This document shows, one piece after another, positions 37,996 through 46,214 of a stretch of 64,000 bases of DNA (within the stretch, counting starts at the first letter, position 1; every line of letters begins with the position of its first letter). The stretch is from Lysobacter ciconiae. Its GTDB lineage: Bacteria > Pseudomonadota > Gammaproteobacteria > Xanthomonadales > Xanthomonadaceae. Position numbers and translations under genes: made by a program. The stretch spans positions 1,843,001 to 1,907,000 of the forward strand of contig NZ_CP063656.1 of NCBI RefSeq assembly GCF_015209725.1, written 5' to 3'. Below the pieces are notes generated by a model that was given only the letters and a program-made list of their open reading frames with translations, had not been told where the DNA came from and did not search any database.

Positions 37996-38856
37996 ATGAG
38001 CCTCACCACCCGACTCACCTATGTGCTGCCGCACCGGCTGCTCTCGTCGATGGCGCGCCGCCTCGCCTACTCCGACAACCCGCGCCTGCGCGCCTGGCTG
38101 ATCGACACGGTCACCCAGCGTTTCGGCGTTGACCTGTCGGAGGCGGCGAAGTCCGATCCGGCCGACTACCCGACCTTCAATGCCTTCTTTACCCGGGCGC
38201 TGAAACCCGGCGCGCGCGTTGCCGACCCGGACCCGCGCGTGCTGGTGATGCCGGCGGACGGACGCGTCAGCCAATGCGGCGCGATCACCGCCGATGCCGA
38301 TGGCAGCGGCCGGATCTTCCAGGCCAAGGGCCAGTCGTTCACCACCGCCGAACTGCTGGGCGATGCCGACGCGGGGCGCGCATTCGACAGGGGAATCTTC
38401 GCCACGGTGTATCTGTCACCGCGCGACTACCACCGCGTGCACATGCCCTGGACGGGACGCCTGCGCGAGACGGTGCACGTGCCGGGCCGTCTTTTCAGCG
38501 TCGGCCCGGCGGCCGTGCAGCACGTGCCGCGGCTTTTTGCCCGCAACGAACGCCTGGTGTGCCACTTCGATACCGATTTCGGCCCGATGGCCGTGGTGAT
38601 GGTCGGCGCGCTGCTGGTCTCGGGCGTGGAGACTGTCTGGAGCGGCGAGGAAATCCCGGCCTACGGCACGACCACCACGGTCAAGGACTACCGGGGCGAT
38701 GACATCACGGTGGAGCGCTTCGAGGAGATGGCCCGCTTCAACTACGGCTCGACCGTGATCGTGCTGCTGCCCGCGGGCGTGGCCGACCTCGCGCCCGGCC
38801 TGGGCCCGGAGGCGCCGGTCAAGCTGGGTCAGGCCCTGGCCACCCTGCGACGCTGA
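37996..38856 (+). CDS. psd: Phosphatidylserine decarboxylase proenzyme
   Basis: Makes phosphatidylethanolamine at the inner membrane. The 286-residue precursor has YPTFNAFFTRALKPGARV, SPRDYHRVHMPWTG and the self-cleavage site NYGST at 249-253, where G251-S252 is cut and S252 becomes the pyruvoyl group. The usual tripeptide LGS(T) is YGST here, with cleavage residues intact. Length matches the family. It lies 7 bases after the SCO1/SenC gene. Confidence 0.97.
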   Translation: MSLTTRLTYVLPHRLLSSMARRLAYSDNPRLRAWLIDTVTQRFGVDLSEAAKSDPADYPTFNAFFTRALKPGARVADPDPRVLVMPADGRVSQCGAITADADGSGRIFQAKGQSFTTAELLGDADAGRAFDRGIFATVYLSPRDYHRVHMPWTGRLRETVHVPGRLFSVGPAAVQHVPRLFARNERLVCHFDTDFGPMAVVMVGALLVSGVETVWSGEEIPAYGTTTTVKDYRGDDITVERFEEMARFNYGSTVIVLLPAGVADLAPGLGPEAPVKLGQALATLRR

Positions 38857-38862
38857 CTGTGC

Positions 38863-38880
38863 GGCCCGGCGAACCGGGCC
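38863..38880. terminator. Hairpin between convergent psd and transglycosylase genes
   Basis: Perfect 7-bp inverted repeat GGCCCGG/CCGGGCC with a CGAA loop in the 33-base gap between two convergent genes. There is no T-run on either side, so it is a plausible but weak bidirectional terminator. Confidence 0.4.
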
Positions 38881-38889
38881 TGCGCGGCC

Positions 38890-40185
38890 TTACCTGATCG
38901 CCCTTCCCGGCTCGCTGGCGACCAGCTCGCGCGCCATGTCCGCGCGCGGCCCGCGAATGCACTGGCGCTTGTAGAGGCCGGCAATCCGCGTGGTCGCCTG
39001 CAGGATCGTGCCGGCAGGCAGACGATCGTCGGCCTGGTAGCGCGGGTTGTAATTGCGCAGCGCGCGCATGTAGCCCTCGCGCACGCCACGGTTGCCCAGG
39101 CAGATCGTCAACTGGTAGATCGACGCCGGCTGCTCAAGACGCAGCTGCACCGGCTTGGGATCGACCTTGGGCAGCGTCAGGCCGTACTCGTCCGGGTGCA
39201 GGAACAGCCATGCCGCCGCGATCACCATCGGCACGTAGTCGCGGGTTTCCGGCGGGAACTGCGCGTACACGTCCGCATCCCAGAAGCCCTTGCCACCCGC
39301 CCCCTGGTAGACCCGCAGTGCGCGCCCTTCGCCGCCGTTGTAGGCGGCCAGGGCCAGTTCGATGTTGCCGTTGAGCTCGCGCATCCGCTCGTTGAGATAG
39401 GAGACGCTGGCCTCGGAGGCGGCGTAGGCGTCGTAACGGGTATCAAACCCGGTGCCGTCGTCGCCCAGGCCGAAGCGCTTGCCGGTGGCGTACATGAACT
39501 GCAGCGGCCCGGCGGCGCCGGCGCGCGAGGTCGAATGGACGCGTCCGTTGGATTCCTTGGCCAGGATGCCAAACAACAAGGCCTCCGGCAGTCCGGCGCG
39601 CTCGTACTGCGGCCACATCAGGTGGCGCATGTACTGGTAGTTCTCGTAACTGGTCAGCAGCGCGCCGCGCATGTCCGTCAGCCAGCGGCGGATGCCTTCC
39701 TGCACCGCCGGGTTGTACTGGACCATGCGGTCGAAGCGATGGCCGTCGTCGTCCAGCAGGGCTGCCGCTCGAGCGGCCTCGGGCACGTCCTCGGCGAACG
39801 AGGTGATGTGGTGGCCGGCGGTACCCGGCGGCAGTTCGTCGAACAGCAGGTCGCTGCCCTCGATGTCGGCGGTCAGCTTGAGCAGCCGTTTGTAGGTGCT
39901 CAGCAGCGATGGCACCGAGCAACCGCGCTGGCCCGAGCAGGCGGCGACGACGTCCTCCATGTCCTCCAGTGCCTTGTCGGCCTCGCCGCTGCCGGCCGGA
40001 TCGGCGTTGCCCATCTTCACCAGCGCCTGCTTGTAGGCGGTTTCGGCAGCCTCCATGCGGGCGGTGATGGCATCAACCGCGGCCTGGTCGCGGCGCGACA
40101 GGGCGGTGGCATCCACGGACATCGTCAGCAGGGCGGCGCCGAGAACAGCGGCGAGCAGGCGGGGAACACAGTGTTGTGCGGGCAT
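38890..40185 (-). CDS. Exported lytic transglycosylase (SLT domain)
   Basis: Predicted periplasmic murein lytic transglycosylase that cleaves the glycan strand. The 431-residue product has a signal peptide (about 1-26), a helical region with two cysteines near residues 83 and 89, and a goose-lysozyme-type SLT domain with the catalytic glutamate near 211 (ILAKESNGRVHSTSRAG), then GPLQFMYATG and ALAAYNGGEG. No LysM repeats are visible, so it is not a standard MltD. The ATG at 40185 gives a normal signal peptide; the frame is open for 19 more codons upstream. Confidence 0.85.
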   Translation of the reverse strand: MPAQHCVPRLLAAVLGAALLTMSVDATALSRRDQAAVDAITARMEAAETAYKQALVKMGNADPAGSGEADKALEDMEDVVAACSGQRGCSVPSLLSTYKRLLKLTADIEGSDLLFDELPPGTAGHHITSFAEDVPEAARAAALLDDDGHRFDRMVQYNPAVQEGIRRWLTDMRGALLTSYENYQYMRHLMWPQYERAGLPEALLFGILAKESNGRVHSTSRAGAAGPLQFMYATGKRFGLGDDGTGFDTRYDAYAASEASVSYLNERMRELNGNIELALAAYNGGEGRALRVYQGAGGKGFWDADVYAQFPPETRDYVPMVIAAAWLFLHPDEYGLTLPKVDPKPVQLRLEQPASIYQLTICLGNRGVREGYMRALRNYNPRYQADDRLPAGTILQATTRIAGLYKRQCIRGPRADMARELVASEPGRAIR

Positions 40186-40273
40186 GGGATCAGGCAAGGG
40201 GAAGCGGCATGCAGGGTAGTCTGTGCCGAGCAGGCACCGCAATCGACCGCCTGCACCGCCGCCCGTCAGGCCA

Positions 40274-40279
40274 TAGAAT
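40274..40279 (+). promoter_or_regulatory. Candidate -10 box upstream of the DUF853 ATPase gene
   Basis: TAGAAT, 28 bases before the ATG at 40308. The hexamer 17 bases upstream (CTGCAC) is a poor -35. Confidence 0.3.
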
Positions 40280-40307
40280 CAGCCGCAGTCCCGCCCTGGA
40301 AACCCGC

Positions 40308-41834
40308 ATGCCCACTCTTCCGCCAGTGCTCGTCGGCAAGGCCGTCACCACGCCGCAGTCATTGCCAGAAACCGACGGCAAGGTCTTCCTGCTGCCACGG
40401 CTGGGCAACCGCCACGGCCTGGTTGCCGGAGCGACTGGCACCGGCAAGACCGTCACCCTGATGACCCTGGCGGAAGGGTTCTCGCGGATCGGCGTGCCGG
40501 TGTTCCTGGCCGACGTGAAGGGCGACGTCGCCGGCCTGGCGGTGCCCGGCTCGATGAACGACAAGCTGCAGGCGCGGATCGACGAGATCGGCGTCGACGA
40601 CTACACAAGCGAGGGCAGCCCGACCCTGTTCTGGGACCTGTTCGGCAAGCTTGGCCATCCGGTGCGCGCCACGGTCACCGAGATCGGCCCGACCCTGCTG
40701 TCGCGGATGCTCGAGCTCAACGACACCCAGTCGGGGGTGATGGACATCCTGTTCAAGGTCGCGGACGACCGCGGCCTGCTGCTGCTTGATCTGCCCGACT
40801 TGCGCGCGATGCTCAACCTGCTGGCGGCCGAGCGCAAGACGATCTCCACCGAGTACGGCCTAGTCAGCAGCCCATCGATCGGCGCGATCCAGCGCGCCCT
40901 GCTGCGCCTGCAGTCCGACGGCGGCGACCACTTCTTCGGCGAGCCTGCGCTGGAGCTTTCCGACATCATGCGCACCAACATCGATGGCCGCGGAATGATC
41001 AGCATCCTCGCCTCTGACAGTCTGATCCTGAAGCCGCGGCTGTATTCCAGTTTCCTGCTGTGGCTGCTGTCGCAACTGTTCGAGCAGTTGCCTGAGGTCG
41101 GCGACCTGGACAAGCCCAAGCTGGTGTTCGTGTTCGACGAGGCGCACCTGCTCTTCAACGACGCACCGCCTGCCCTTCGCCAGCGCGTCGAACAGGTCGT
41201 GCGGCTGATCCGCTCCAAGGGCGTGGGCGTTTATTTCTGCTCGCAGTTTCCCGACGACGTGCCAGACAACATCCTCGGCCAACTCGGCAACCGCGTGCAG
41301 CACGCCCTGCGCGCCTTCACTCCGCGCGACCAGAAAGCGGTGCGCACGGCCGCCGAGACCTTTGTCGCCAACCCCGAGCTGGACGTGGCCAAGGCGATCG
41401 GCGGGCTGGGTACCGGCGAGGCGCTGGTATCCACGCTGCAGGACAAGGGCGTACCGATGCCGGTGGAGCGGACGCTGGTGGCGCCGCCCCGCTGCCGCAT
41501 GGGTTCGATCACCGATGCCGAGCGCGACCAGGTGCGCGCAGGCAGCCCGATCGGTGCCAAATACGACAAGCGCATTGACCGCGAATCGGCCATGGAGTTG
41601 TTGGCGCGCAAGGCCGACGCCGCCGCCAGCGAGGCGAACGCTCCCGATGCGAAGCCCATCACCGGGGAGGCCGGCGGGTTCGGCCAGTCCATCCGAGACA
41701 TTGTCTTCGGTACCAAGCGCCGCCAGGGGATGGTCGAGACCATGGCCAAACAGAGCGCCCGGACCGTGGGCAACCAGGTCGGGCGACAGATCCTGCGCGG
41801 CGTCATGGGCGGTCTGTTCGGCGGCAAGAAATGA
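40308..41834 (+). CDS. HerA/DUF853-type ATPase
   Basis: P-loop ATPase of the FtsK-HerA superfamily; cellular role not established. The 508-residue product has Walker A GATGTGKTVT (about residues 41-50), Walker B KLVFVFDEAHLLF (about 270) and the sensor-like VGVYFCSQFPDDVP. The C-terminal 100 residues are polar with two RQ/Gly-rich helices ending GGLFGGKK. The ATG at 40308 is chosen since MPTLPPVLVGKAV matches the domain edge. It precedes the lipoprotein gene by 42 bases. Confidence 0.88.
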   Translation: MPTLPPVLVGKAVTTPQSLPETDGKVFLLPRLGNRHGLVAGATGTGKTVTLMTLAEGFSRIGVPVFLADVKGDVAGLAVPGSMNDKLQARIDEIGVDDYTSEGSPTLFWDLFGKLGHPVRATVTEIGPTLLSRMLELNDTQSGVMDILFKVADDRGLLLLDLPDLRAMLNLLAAERKTISTEYGLVSSPSIGAIQRALLRLQSDGGDHFFGEPALELSDIMRTNIDGRGMISILASDSLILKPRLYSSFLLWLLSQLFEQLPEVGDLDKPKLVFVFDEAHLLFNDAPPALRQRVEQVVRLIRSKGVGVYFCSQFPDDVPDNILGQLGNRVQHALRAFTPRDQKAVRTAAETFVANPELDVAKAIGGLGTGEALVSTLQDKGVPMPVERTLVAPPRCRMGSITDAERDQVRAGSPIGAKYDKRIDRESAMELLARKADAAASEANAPDAKPITGEAGGFGQSIRDIVFGTKRRQGMVETMAKQSARTVGNQVGRQILRGVMGGLFGGKK

Positions 41835-41876
41835 ATCATCCGAAATGACTTACCGGCAACCCAAGGAGCCCATTCA

Positions 41877-42377
41877 ATGACCCGAAACCTGATCGCCCTC
41901 GCCTGCATCGCAACACTGGCGCTGGCCGCCTGTTCCCGGGAGCCCGCCGGACTGTCGACTGACACAGCCGCGAACGAAGCCCCCGCGGAGGCGACCCAGC
42001 CAGCCGCCGTGGATGTCATTCCCACCGGTGAAGGCCCCGCTTCCACCTTCGACCAGCGCGAGTTTGCCGGGTCGTTCGCCGGCACGCTGCCGTGCGCGGA
42101 CTGCCCGGGCATGGACGTCACGCTGGTGCTCGAGCCCGACGGCACCTACCGCACCACCCACGTCTATCAGGAACGCCCCGACGGGACCTGGTCCATCGAC
42201 GGCCACTGGTCGGTCGAGTCCAACGACTCCGTGATCCGCCTGGACCCCAACAGCAAGACCGAAGAGGACCAGCTGTACGGGATCGAGTCCAGGGAGCGCA
42301 TCGTCATGCTCGACGCGGACGGCAAGAAACCGGACTCGGGGCTGGACCACGGCCTGACGCGCCAGGGCGCGCAATAA
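41877..42377 (+). CDS. NlpE-like lipoprotein (copper resistance/envelope stress type)
   Basis: Outer-membrane-type lipoprotein with the NlpE N-terminal beta-barrel domain. In E. coli NlpE senses surface contact and lipoprotein trafficking stress through Cpx. The 166-residue product has a signal peptide with lipobox LAAC (lipidated C19), a short low-complexity linker (about 22-55), and the domain start FAGSFAGTLPCADCPGMDVT, with the CxxC pair. The C-terminal OB domain of E. coli NlpE is absent. Downstream greB is 16 bases away. Confidence 0.85.
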   Translation: MTRNLIALACIATLALAACSREPAGLSTDTAANEAPAEATQPAAVDVIPTGEGPASTFDQREFAGSFAGTLPCADCPGMDVTLVLEPDGTYRTTHVYQERPDGTWSIDGHWSVESNDSVIRLDPNSKTEEDQLYGIESRERIVMLDADGKKPDSGLDHGLTRQGAQ

Positions 42378-42393
42378 GCTTGCGCAGTCGACG

Positions 42394-42897
42394 ATGAGTC
42401 GTTGGCGCCCGCCGGTCGCGGCCAGCACCGCGCTGATCACCCGCGCCGGCCACGAGACGCTCAAGGCCGAGCTGGACGAGCTGTGGCGGGTGAAGCGTCC
42501 CGAGGTGGTCCGTGCCTTGGCGGCCGCCGCTGCCGAGGGCGATCGATCCGAGAATGCCGAGTACACCTACCGCAAGAAGCAGCTCGGTGAGATCGACCGC
42601 CGCGTGCGCTACCTGAGCAAGCGCATCCCGGCGCTGCGGGTGGTGGACTCCACGCCGGCGGAAGAGGGCGCGGTGTTTTTCGGGGCAACGGTGGAAGTGG
42701 AGGACATCGCCACTGGCGAGATCCGCACCCACCGCATCGTCGGTCCCGATGAGACCGACGCCGGCCGCGGCTGGATCAGCATCGACTCACCGCTGGCCCG
42801 GGCGATGCTCAAGAAGCGCGTGGACGACGAGTTCGACGCGGAGCTGCCAGGCGGCAGCAACCGCTTTGCCATCGTCGATGTGTCCTACGAGGGCTGA
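42394..42897 (+). CDS. greB: Transcription elongation factor GreB
   Basis: Rescues backtracked RNA polymerase by stimulating transcript cleavage. The 167-residue product has the N-terminal coiled coil with EGDRSENAEYTYRKKQLGEI, including the acidic tip residues, and a C-terminal FKBP-like domain (WISIDSPLARAMLKK). The more basic coiled coil and RVRYLSKRI favour GreB over GreA. It ends 11 bases from the convergent rimO stop. Confidence 0.95.
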   Translation: MSRWRPPVAASTALITRAGHETLKAELDELWRVKRPEVVRALAAAAAEGDRSENAEYTYRKKQLGEIDRRVRYLSKRIPALRVVDSTPAEEGAVFFGATVEVEDIATGEIRTHRIVGPDETDAGRGWISIDSPLARAMLKKRVDDEFDAELPGGSNRFAIVDVSYEG

Positions 42898-42908
42898 GGC
42901 TTTCGACC

Positions 42909-44270
42909 TCAATCTTCGAACGACACCTCGCCGTAGAGGTCGTGCTCGTCGCTGCCCATGATCTGGACATCGGCGAAGTCGCCGGGCTTGAGGCCGGCAA
43001 AGTAGCCGTTCTGGATCTGCACGACGCCGTCGATCTCCGGGGCGTCGGCCATCGACCGGCCAATGGCCAGCTCGCCGTCGACCGCGTCGATGATGCAGCG
43101 CTGCACGCTGCCGACCTTGGCCTCGAGCTTCTGCGCGGAAATCTCCGCCTGGCGCTCCATGAAGCGCCCGAGCCGCTCCTGCTTGACCGCTTCGTCGACC
43201 GGATCGGGCAGCTCGTTGGCCTTGGCACCGGTCACCGGCGAGTAGGCGAATGCGCCGACGCGGTCGAGCTGCGCTTCGTCGAGGAAGTCGAGCAACTCCT
43301 CGAACTCGGCCTCGGTCTCACCGGGAAAGCCGACGATGAAGGTCGAGCGGATCGTAAGCTCCGGACAGACCTCGCGCCAGCTCTGGATCCGTGCCAGCGT
43401 CTTCTCGATCGCCCCGGGTCGCTTCATCAGCTTGAGGATGCGCGGGCTGGCGTGCTGGAAGGGAATGTCCAGGTACGGCAGGATCGTGCCCTGCGCCATC
43501 AGCGGAATGATCTCGTCCACGTGCGGATACGGATAAACGTAGTGCAGGCGGGTCCACAGGCCCAGTTCGCCCAGGCCCTCGCACAGCGCTTTCATGCGAG
43601 TCTGGTAGGTCTTGCCGCGCCACTCGTGCTCGGCGTAGCGCACATCCACGCCATAGGCGGACGTGTCCTGCGAGATGACCAGCAACTCCTTGACCCCGCC
43701 CATGGCGAGCTTCTCCGCCTCGCGCAGGACCTGGTCGATAGGCCGCGACACCAGGTTGCCGCGCATCGAGGGAATGATGCAGAAGCTGCAACGGTGGTTG
43801 CAGCCCTCGGAGATCTTCAAATACGCGTAGTGCTTCGGCGTCAGCTTGATGCCGACGCCCTCGATCTGCATGTCCGGCAACAGGCTGATGAACGGGTCGT
43901 GCCGGGGCGGCACGGCCAGATGCACCGCGCTGAGGACGCTGTCGTAGTCCTGGGGACCGCTGATCGAGAGCACGCCGGGGTGCGCCTCGCGGATGACTTC
44001 CGCGCGCTTGCCCAGGCAGCCGGTCACGATCACCTTGCCGTTCTCGGCCATCGCCTCGCCAATGGCGTCCAGCGACTCTGCCACCGCCGAATCGATGAAG
44101 CCGCAGGTATTGACCACCACCACGTCGGCATCGTCGTAGCGCGGCACAAGATCGTAGCCCTCCACCCGCAGCTGGGTGAGGATGCGCTCGGAGTCGACCA
44201 GCGCCTTGGGACAACCAAGGCTGACGAAACCGACTTTGGGATTTTTGGACAAAGTGTCTTGCACGGGCAT
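42909..44270 (-). CDS. rimO: Ribosomal protein S12 methylthiotransferase
   Basis: Radical-SAM enzyme that adds a methylthio group to an aspartate of S12. The 453-residue product has an N-terminal MTTase domain with three cluster cysteines (GFVSLGCPK, VVVNTCGFI, VTGCLG), the radical-SAM motif SEGCNHRCSFCIIP and a C-terminal TRAM domain (about 385-453). The ATG at 44270 (MPVQDTLSKNPK) lies about 70 bases behind a TATAAT -10 box; the leader contains a hairpin followed by a T-run. Confidence 0.97.
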   Translation of the reverse strand: MPVQDTLSKNPKVGFVSLGCPKALVDSERILTQLRVEGYDLVPRYDDADVVVVNTCGFIDSAVAESLDAIGEAMAENGKVIVTGCLGKRAEVIREAHPGVLSISGPQDYDSVLSAVHLAVPPRHDPFISLLPDMQIEGVGIKLTPKHYAYLKISEGCNHRCSFCIIPSMRGNLVSRPIDQVLREAEKLAMGGVKELLVISQDTSAYGVDVRYAEHEWRGKTYQTRMKALCEGLGELGLWTRLHYVYPYPHVDEIIPLMAQGTILPYLDIPFQHASPRILKLMKRPGAIEKTLARIQSWREVCPELTIRSTFIVGFPGETEAEFEELLDFLDEAQLDRVGAFAYSPVTGAKANELPDPVDEAVKQERLGRFMERQAEISAQKLEAKVGSVQRCIIDAVDGELAIGRSMADAPEIDGVVQIQNGYFAGLKPGDFADVQIMGSDEHDLYGEVSFED

Positions 44271-44290
44271 GGCGTGACCAGTCAGCGGAA

Positions 44291-44324
44291 AAAGCGCAAC
44301 GCTCCTGGCACGGGTGCCGGGAGC
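44291..44324 (-). promoter_or_regulatory. Hairpin plus T-run in the rimO leader
   Basis: On the minus strand GCTCC-C-GGCAC and GTGCC-A-GGAGC pair as a 10-bp stem with one mismatch and a 2-base gap (44301-44324). GTTGCGC and then five T (44289-44293) follow. The structure lies between the -10 box and the start codon and resembles an attenuator. The T-run is 7 bases from the stem, so termination efficiency is uncertain. Confidence 0.35.
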
Positions 44325-44347
44325 GATCGCGGTATTCGGGAGCCGCA

Positions 44348-44353
44348 ATTATA
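44348..44353 (-). promoter_or_regulatory. Candidate -10 box of rimO
   Basis: Perfect TATAAT on the minus strand, 77 bases before the rimO start codon. TTGATT lies upstream but only 13 bases away, so the -35 is not convincing. Confidence 0.45.
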
Positions 44354-44363
44354 GCCTTGGCGC

Positions 44364-44369
44364 TAGAAT
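44364..44369 (+). promoter_or_regulatory. Candidate -10 box of the dienelactone hydrolase gene
   Basis: TAGAAT on the plus strand, 43 bases before the dienelactone hydrolase start and only 10 bases from the opposing rimO -10 box. No good -35 is seen. Confidence 0.35.
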
Positions 44370-44412
44370 CAACTCGTTGGCCAAACTGCCGGACAGCTGA
44401 ACGGAGCGCCGC

Positions 44413-45075
44413 ATGAACCGCTGGACCGATCTGGAAACCCCGCACGGCTCCATCCGCGCCTGGCGCAGCGAGCCCACCGGGCCGTCGCGCGGCGCCGTCG
44501 TGGTGCTGCAGGAGATCTTCGGGGTCAACGCGCATATCCGCGATGTCACCGACCGTTTCGCCCAGGCCGGCTTTGTGGCGCTGGCACCCGCGCTGTTCGA
44601 CCCGGTCGAGCGCGAGGTGGAGCTGGAATACGACGCTTCCGGCGTCGCCCGAGGACTCGCGCTCACGCGCGCGCTGGGCATCGACCGCGCGGTGGACATT
44701 GCGAACGCCGCCGCGACACTCCTTCAGGCCGAGGGGCTGCGAACCGGCGCGGTCGGCTTCTGCTGGGGCGGCAGCATCGCCCTGCTCGCCAACACCCGTC
44801 TCGGACTGCCGTCGGTGAGCTATTACGGCGGCCGCAACGTGCAGTTCCTGGACGAGCCGTTGCGCGCACCGATGATGTTCCACTTCGGCAGCAAGGACCG
44901 CAGCATCCCGGCAGCTGACGTCGAACTGCACCGGGAGAAATACCCGACCGCCACCGTGCACGTCTACCCCGCTGGGCACGGCTTCAACTGCGAACCGCGC
45001 GCCGATTACGATGCCGCCAGTGCGGCCCTGGCCTGGCAGCGCAGCATCGACTTCTTCGAGGAGAACCTGCGATGA
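44413..45075 (+). CDS. Dienelactone hydrolase family protein
   Basis: Alpha/beta hydrolase with a cysteine nucleophile; true dienelactone hydrolases open lactone rings in chlorocatechol breakdown, but this locus has no such pathway. The 220-residue product carries the triad C117 (GFCWGG), D162 (SKDRSIP) and H189 (PAGHGFNC), and the family glutamate E34 (VLQEIFGVN) that activates the cysteine. Its stop overlaps the HIT-family start (ATGA), so the two form an operon. The natural substrate is unknown. Confidence 0.93.
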   Translation: MNRWTDLETPHGSIRAWRSEPTGPSRGAVVVLQEIFGVNAHIRDVTDRFAQAGFVALAPALFDPVEREVELEYDASGVARGLALTRALGIDRAVDIANAAATLLQAEGLRTGAVGFCWGGSIALLANTRLGLPSVSYYGGRNVQFLDEPLRAPMMFHFGSKDRSIPAADVELHREKYPTATVHVYPAGHGFNCEPRADYDAASAALAWQRSIDFFEENLR

Positions 45076-45497
45076 GACCGCCGCGCGACCTCGGCTGGCG
45101 GCTGGATCCACGCCTCGCCGACGACACCCACCCGGTCACCAACCTTGAGCTCAGCGAGCTGCGCTTGATGGATGATGCCAACCACCCGTGGCTGATCCTG
45201 GTGCCGCGCATCGAGCACGCGGTGGAATGGATCGACCTCGACGCGGAGCAGCAAGCCGCGTTGACCCGCGAGATCGATCGCTGCAGCCGCGCCCTGCGCA
45301 CCGCGTTCCAGCCGCACAAGCTCAACGTCGCCGCGCTGGGCAACCAGGTCGAGCAACTGCACATCCACGTGATCGCCCGCTACCGCGAGGACATCGCCTG
45401 GCCGCGGCCGGTCTGGGGCAGCGCGACCGCCCTGCGCTACAAGCCCGAGCTGCTGATCAAGCGGATCGAACTCCTGCAGGCCGCTCTAGCCGACTGA
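45072..45497 (+). CDS. HIT domain protein
   Basis: Small histidine-triad superfamily protein, probably a nucleotide hydrolase or transferase; substrate unknown. The 141-residue product has HPWLILVPRIEHAVEW, FQPHKLNVAALGNQV and the catalytic region QLHIHVIARY. The triad is of the short HxH type seen in this proteobacterial subfamily. It is translationally coupled to the dienelactone hydrolase gene. The 30-base gap to the convergent dcd stop has no clear terminator. Confidence 0.9.
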   Translation: MRPPRDLGWRLDPRLADDTHPVTNLELSELRLMDDANHPWLILVPRIEHAVEWIDLDAEQQAALTREIDRCSRALRTAFQPHKLNVAALGNQVEQLHIHVIARYREDIAWPRPVWGSATALRYKPELLIKRIELLQAALAD

Positions 45498-45527
45498 GCA
45501 CGCCTGCTTTTCGGAGCCCGCGCCTGA

Positions 45528-46103
45528 TCAGGTACGCGGCAGGGTAACGCCGCGCTGGCCCTGGTACTTCCCGCCACGATCGGCGTAGGAGGTCTCGCAG
45601 ATGTCATCGGCCGCAGCCTGGAAGAAGAGCATCTGCGCCACCCCTTCGTTGGCATAGATCCGCGCCGGCAACGGAGTGGTGTTGGAAAATTCCAGGGTCA
45701 CGTGGCCCTCCCACTCCGGCTCCAGCGGTGTCACGTTGACGATGATGCCGCAGCGCGCGTACGTGCTCTTGCCCAGGCAGATCACCAGCGTGTCGCGCGG
45801 AATGCGGAAGTATTCCACCGTGCGTGCCAGCGCGAAGGAATTGGGCGGGATGATGCACTGGTCCGCCTCCACGTCGACAAAGCTGCCGGGATCGAAATTC
45901 TTCGGATCCACGATCGTGGAATTGATGTTGGTGAAGATCTTGAACTCGCGCGAGCAGCGCACGTCATAGCCGTAGCTGGACGTGCCGTAGCTGACGATGC
46001 GCTCGCCATTGACGTGCTTCACCTGGCCCGGCTCGAACGGCTCGATCATGCCTCCGTCTTTTTCGGACATGCGGCGGATCCAGCGGTCGGACTTGATGCT
46101 CAT
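45528..46103 (-). CDS. dcd: dCTP deaminase
   Basis: Deaminates dCTP to dUTP, the main route to thymidylate in gammaproteobacteria. The 191-residue trimeric dUTPase-fold protein has SSYGYDVRCSREFKIF, the nucleotide-binding GKSTYARCGI and the catalytic glutamate in GHVTLEFSNTTPLPARIYA. The C-terminal GKYQGQRGVTLPRT closes over the active site. Length is standard. Confidence 0.97.
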   Translation of the reverse strand: MSIKSDRWIRRMSEKDGGMIEPFEPGQVKHVNGERIVSYGTSSYGYDVRCSREFKIFTNINSTIVDPKNFDPGSFVDVEADQCIIPPNSFALARTVEYFRIPRDTLVICLGKSTYARCGIIVNVTPLEPEWEGHVTLEFSNTTPLPARIYANEGVAQMLFFQAAADDICETSYADRGGKYQGQRGVTLPRT

Positions 46104-46214
46104 GCGTTGGGTTCCCGGATGCGATCGGTTCCGGCCGGGCGGAATTCCCGGCGGAAAGCGCTCGATTGTAGACCGCGGCGGTGCGGGTGGCAGCCGCAGT
46201 GGTCCACGAGGCCC

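Noticed and set aside
38890..40185. Calling the transglycosylase MltD
   Set aside because: The SLT domain is present but no LysM repeats are visible, so only the general family name is supported.
44413..45075. Chlorocatechol degradation role for the dienelactone hydrolase
   Set aside because: No other aromatic-degradation gene is nearby; the family is broad and the substrate cannot be inferred.
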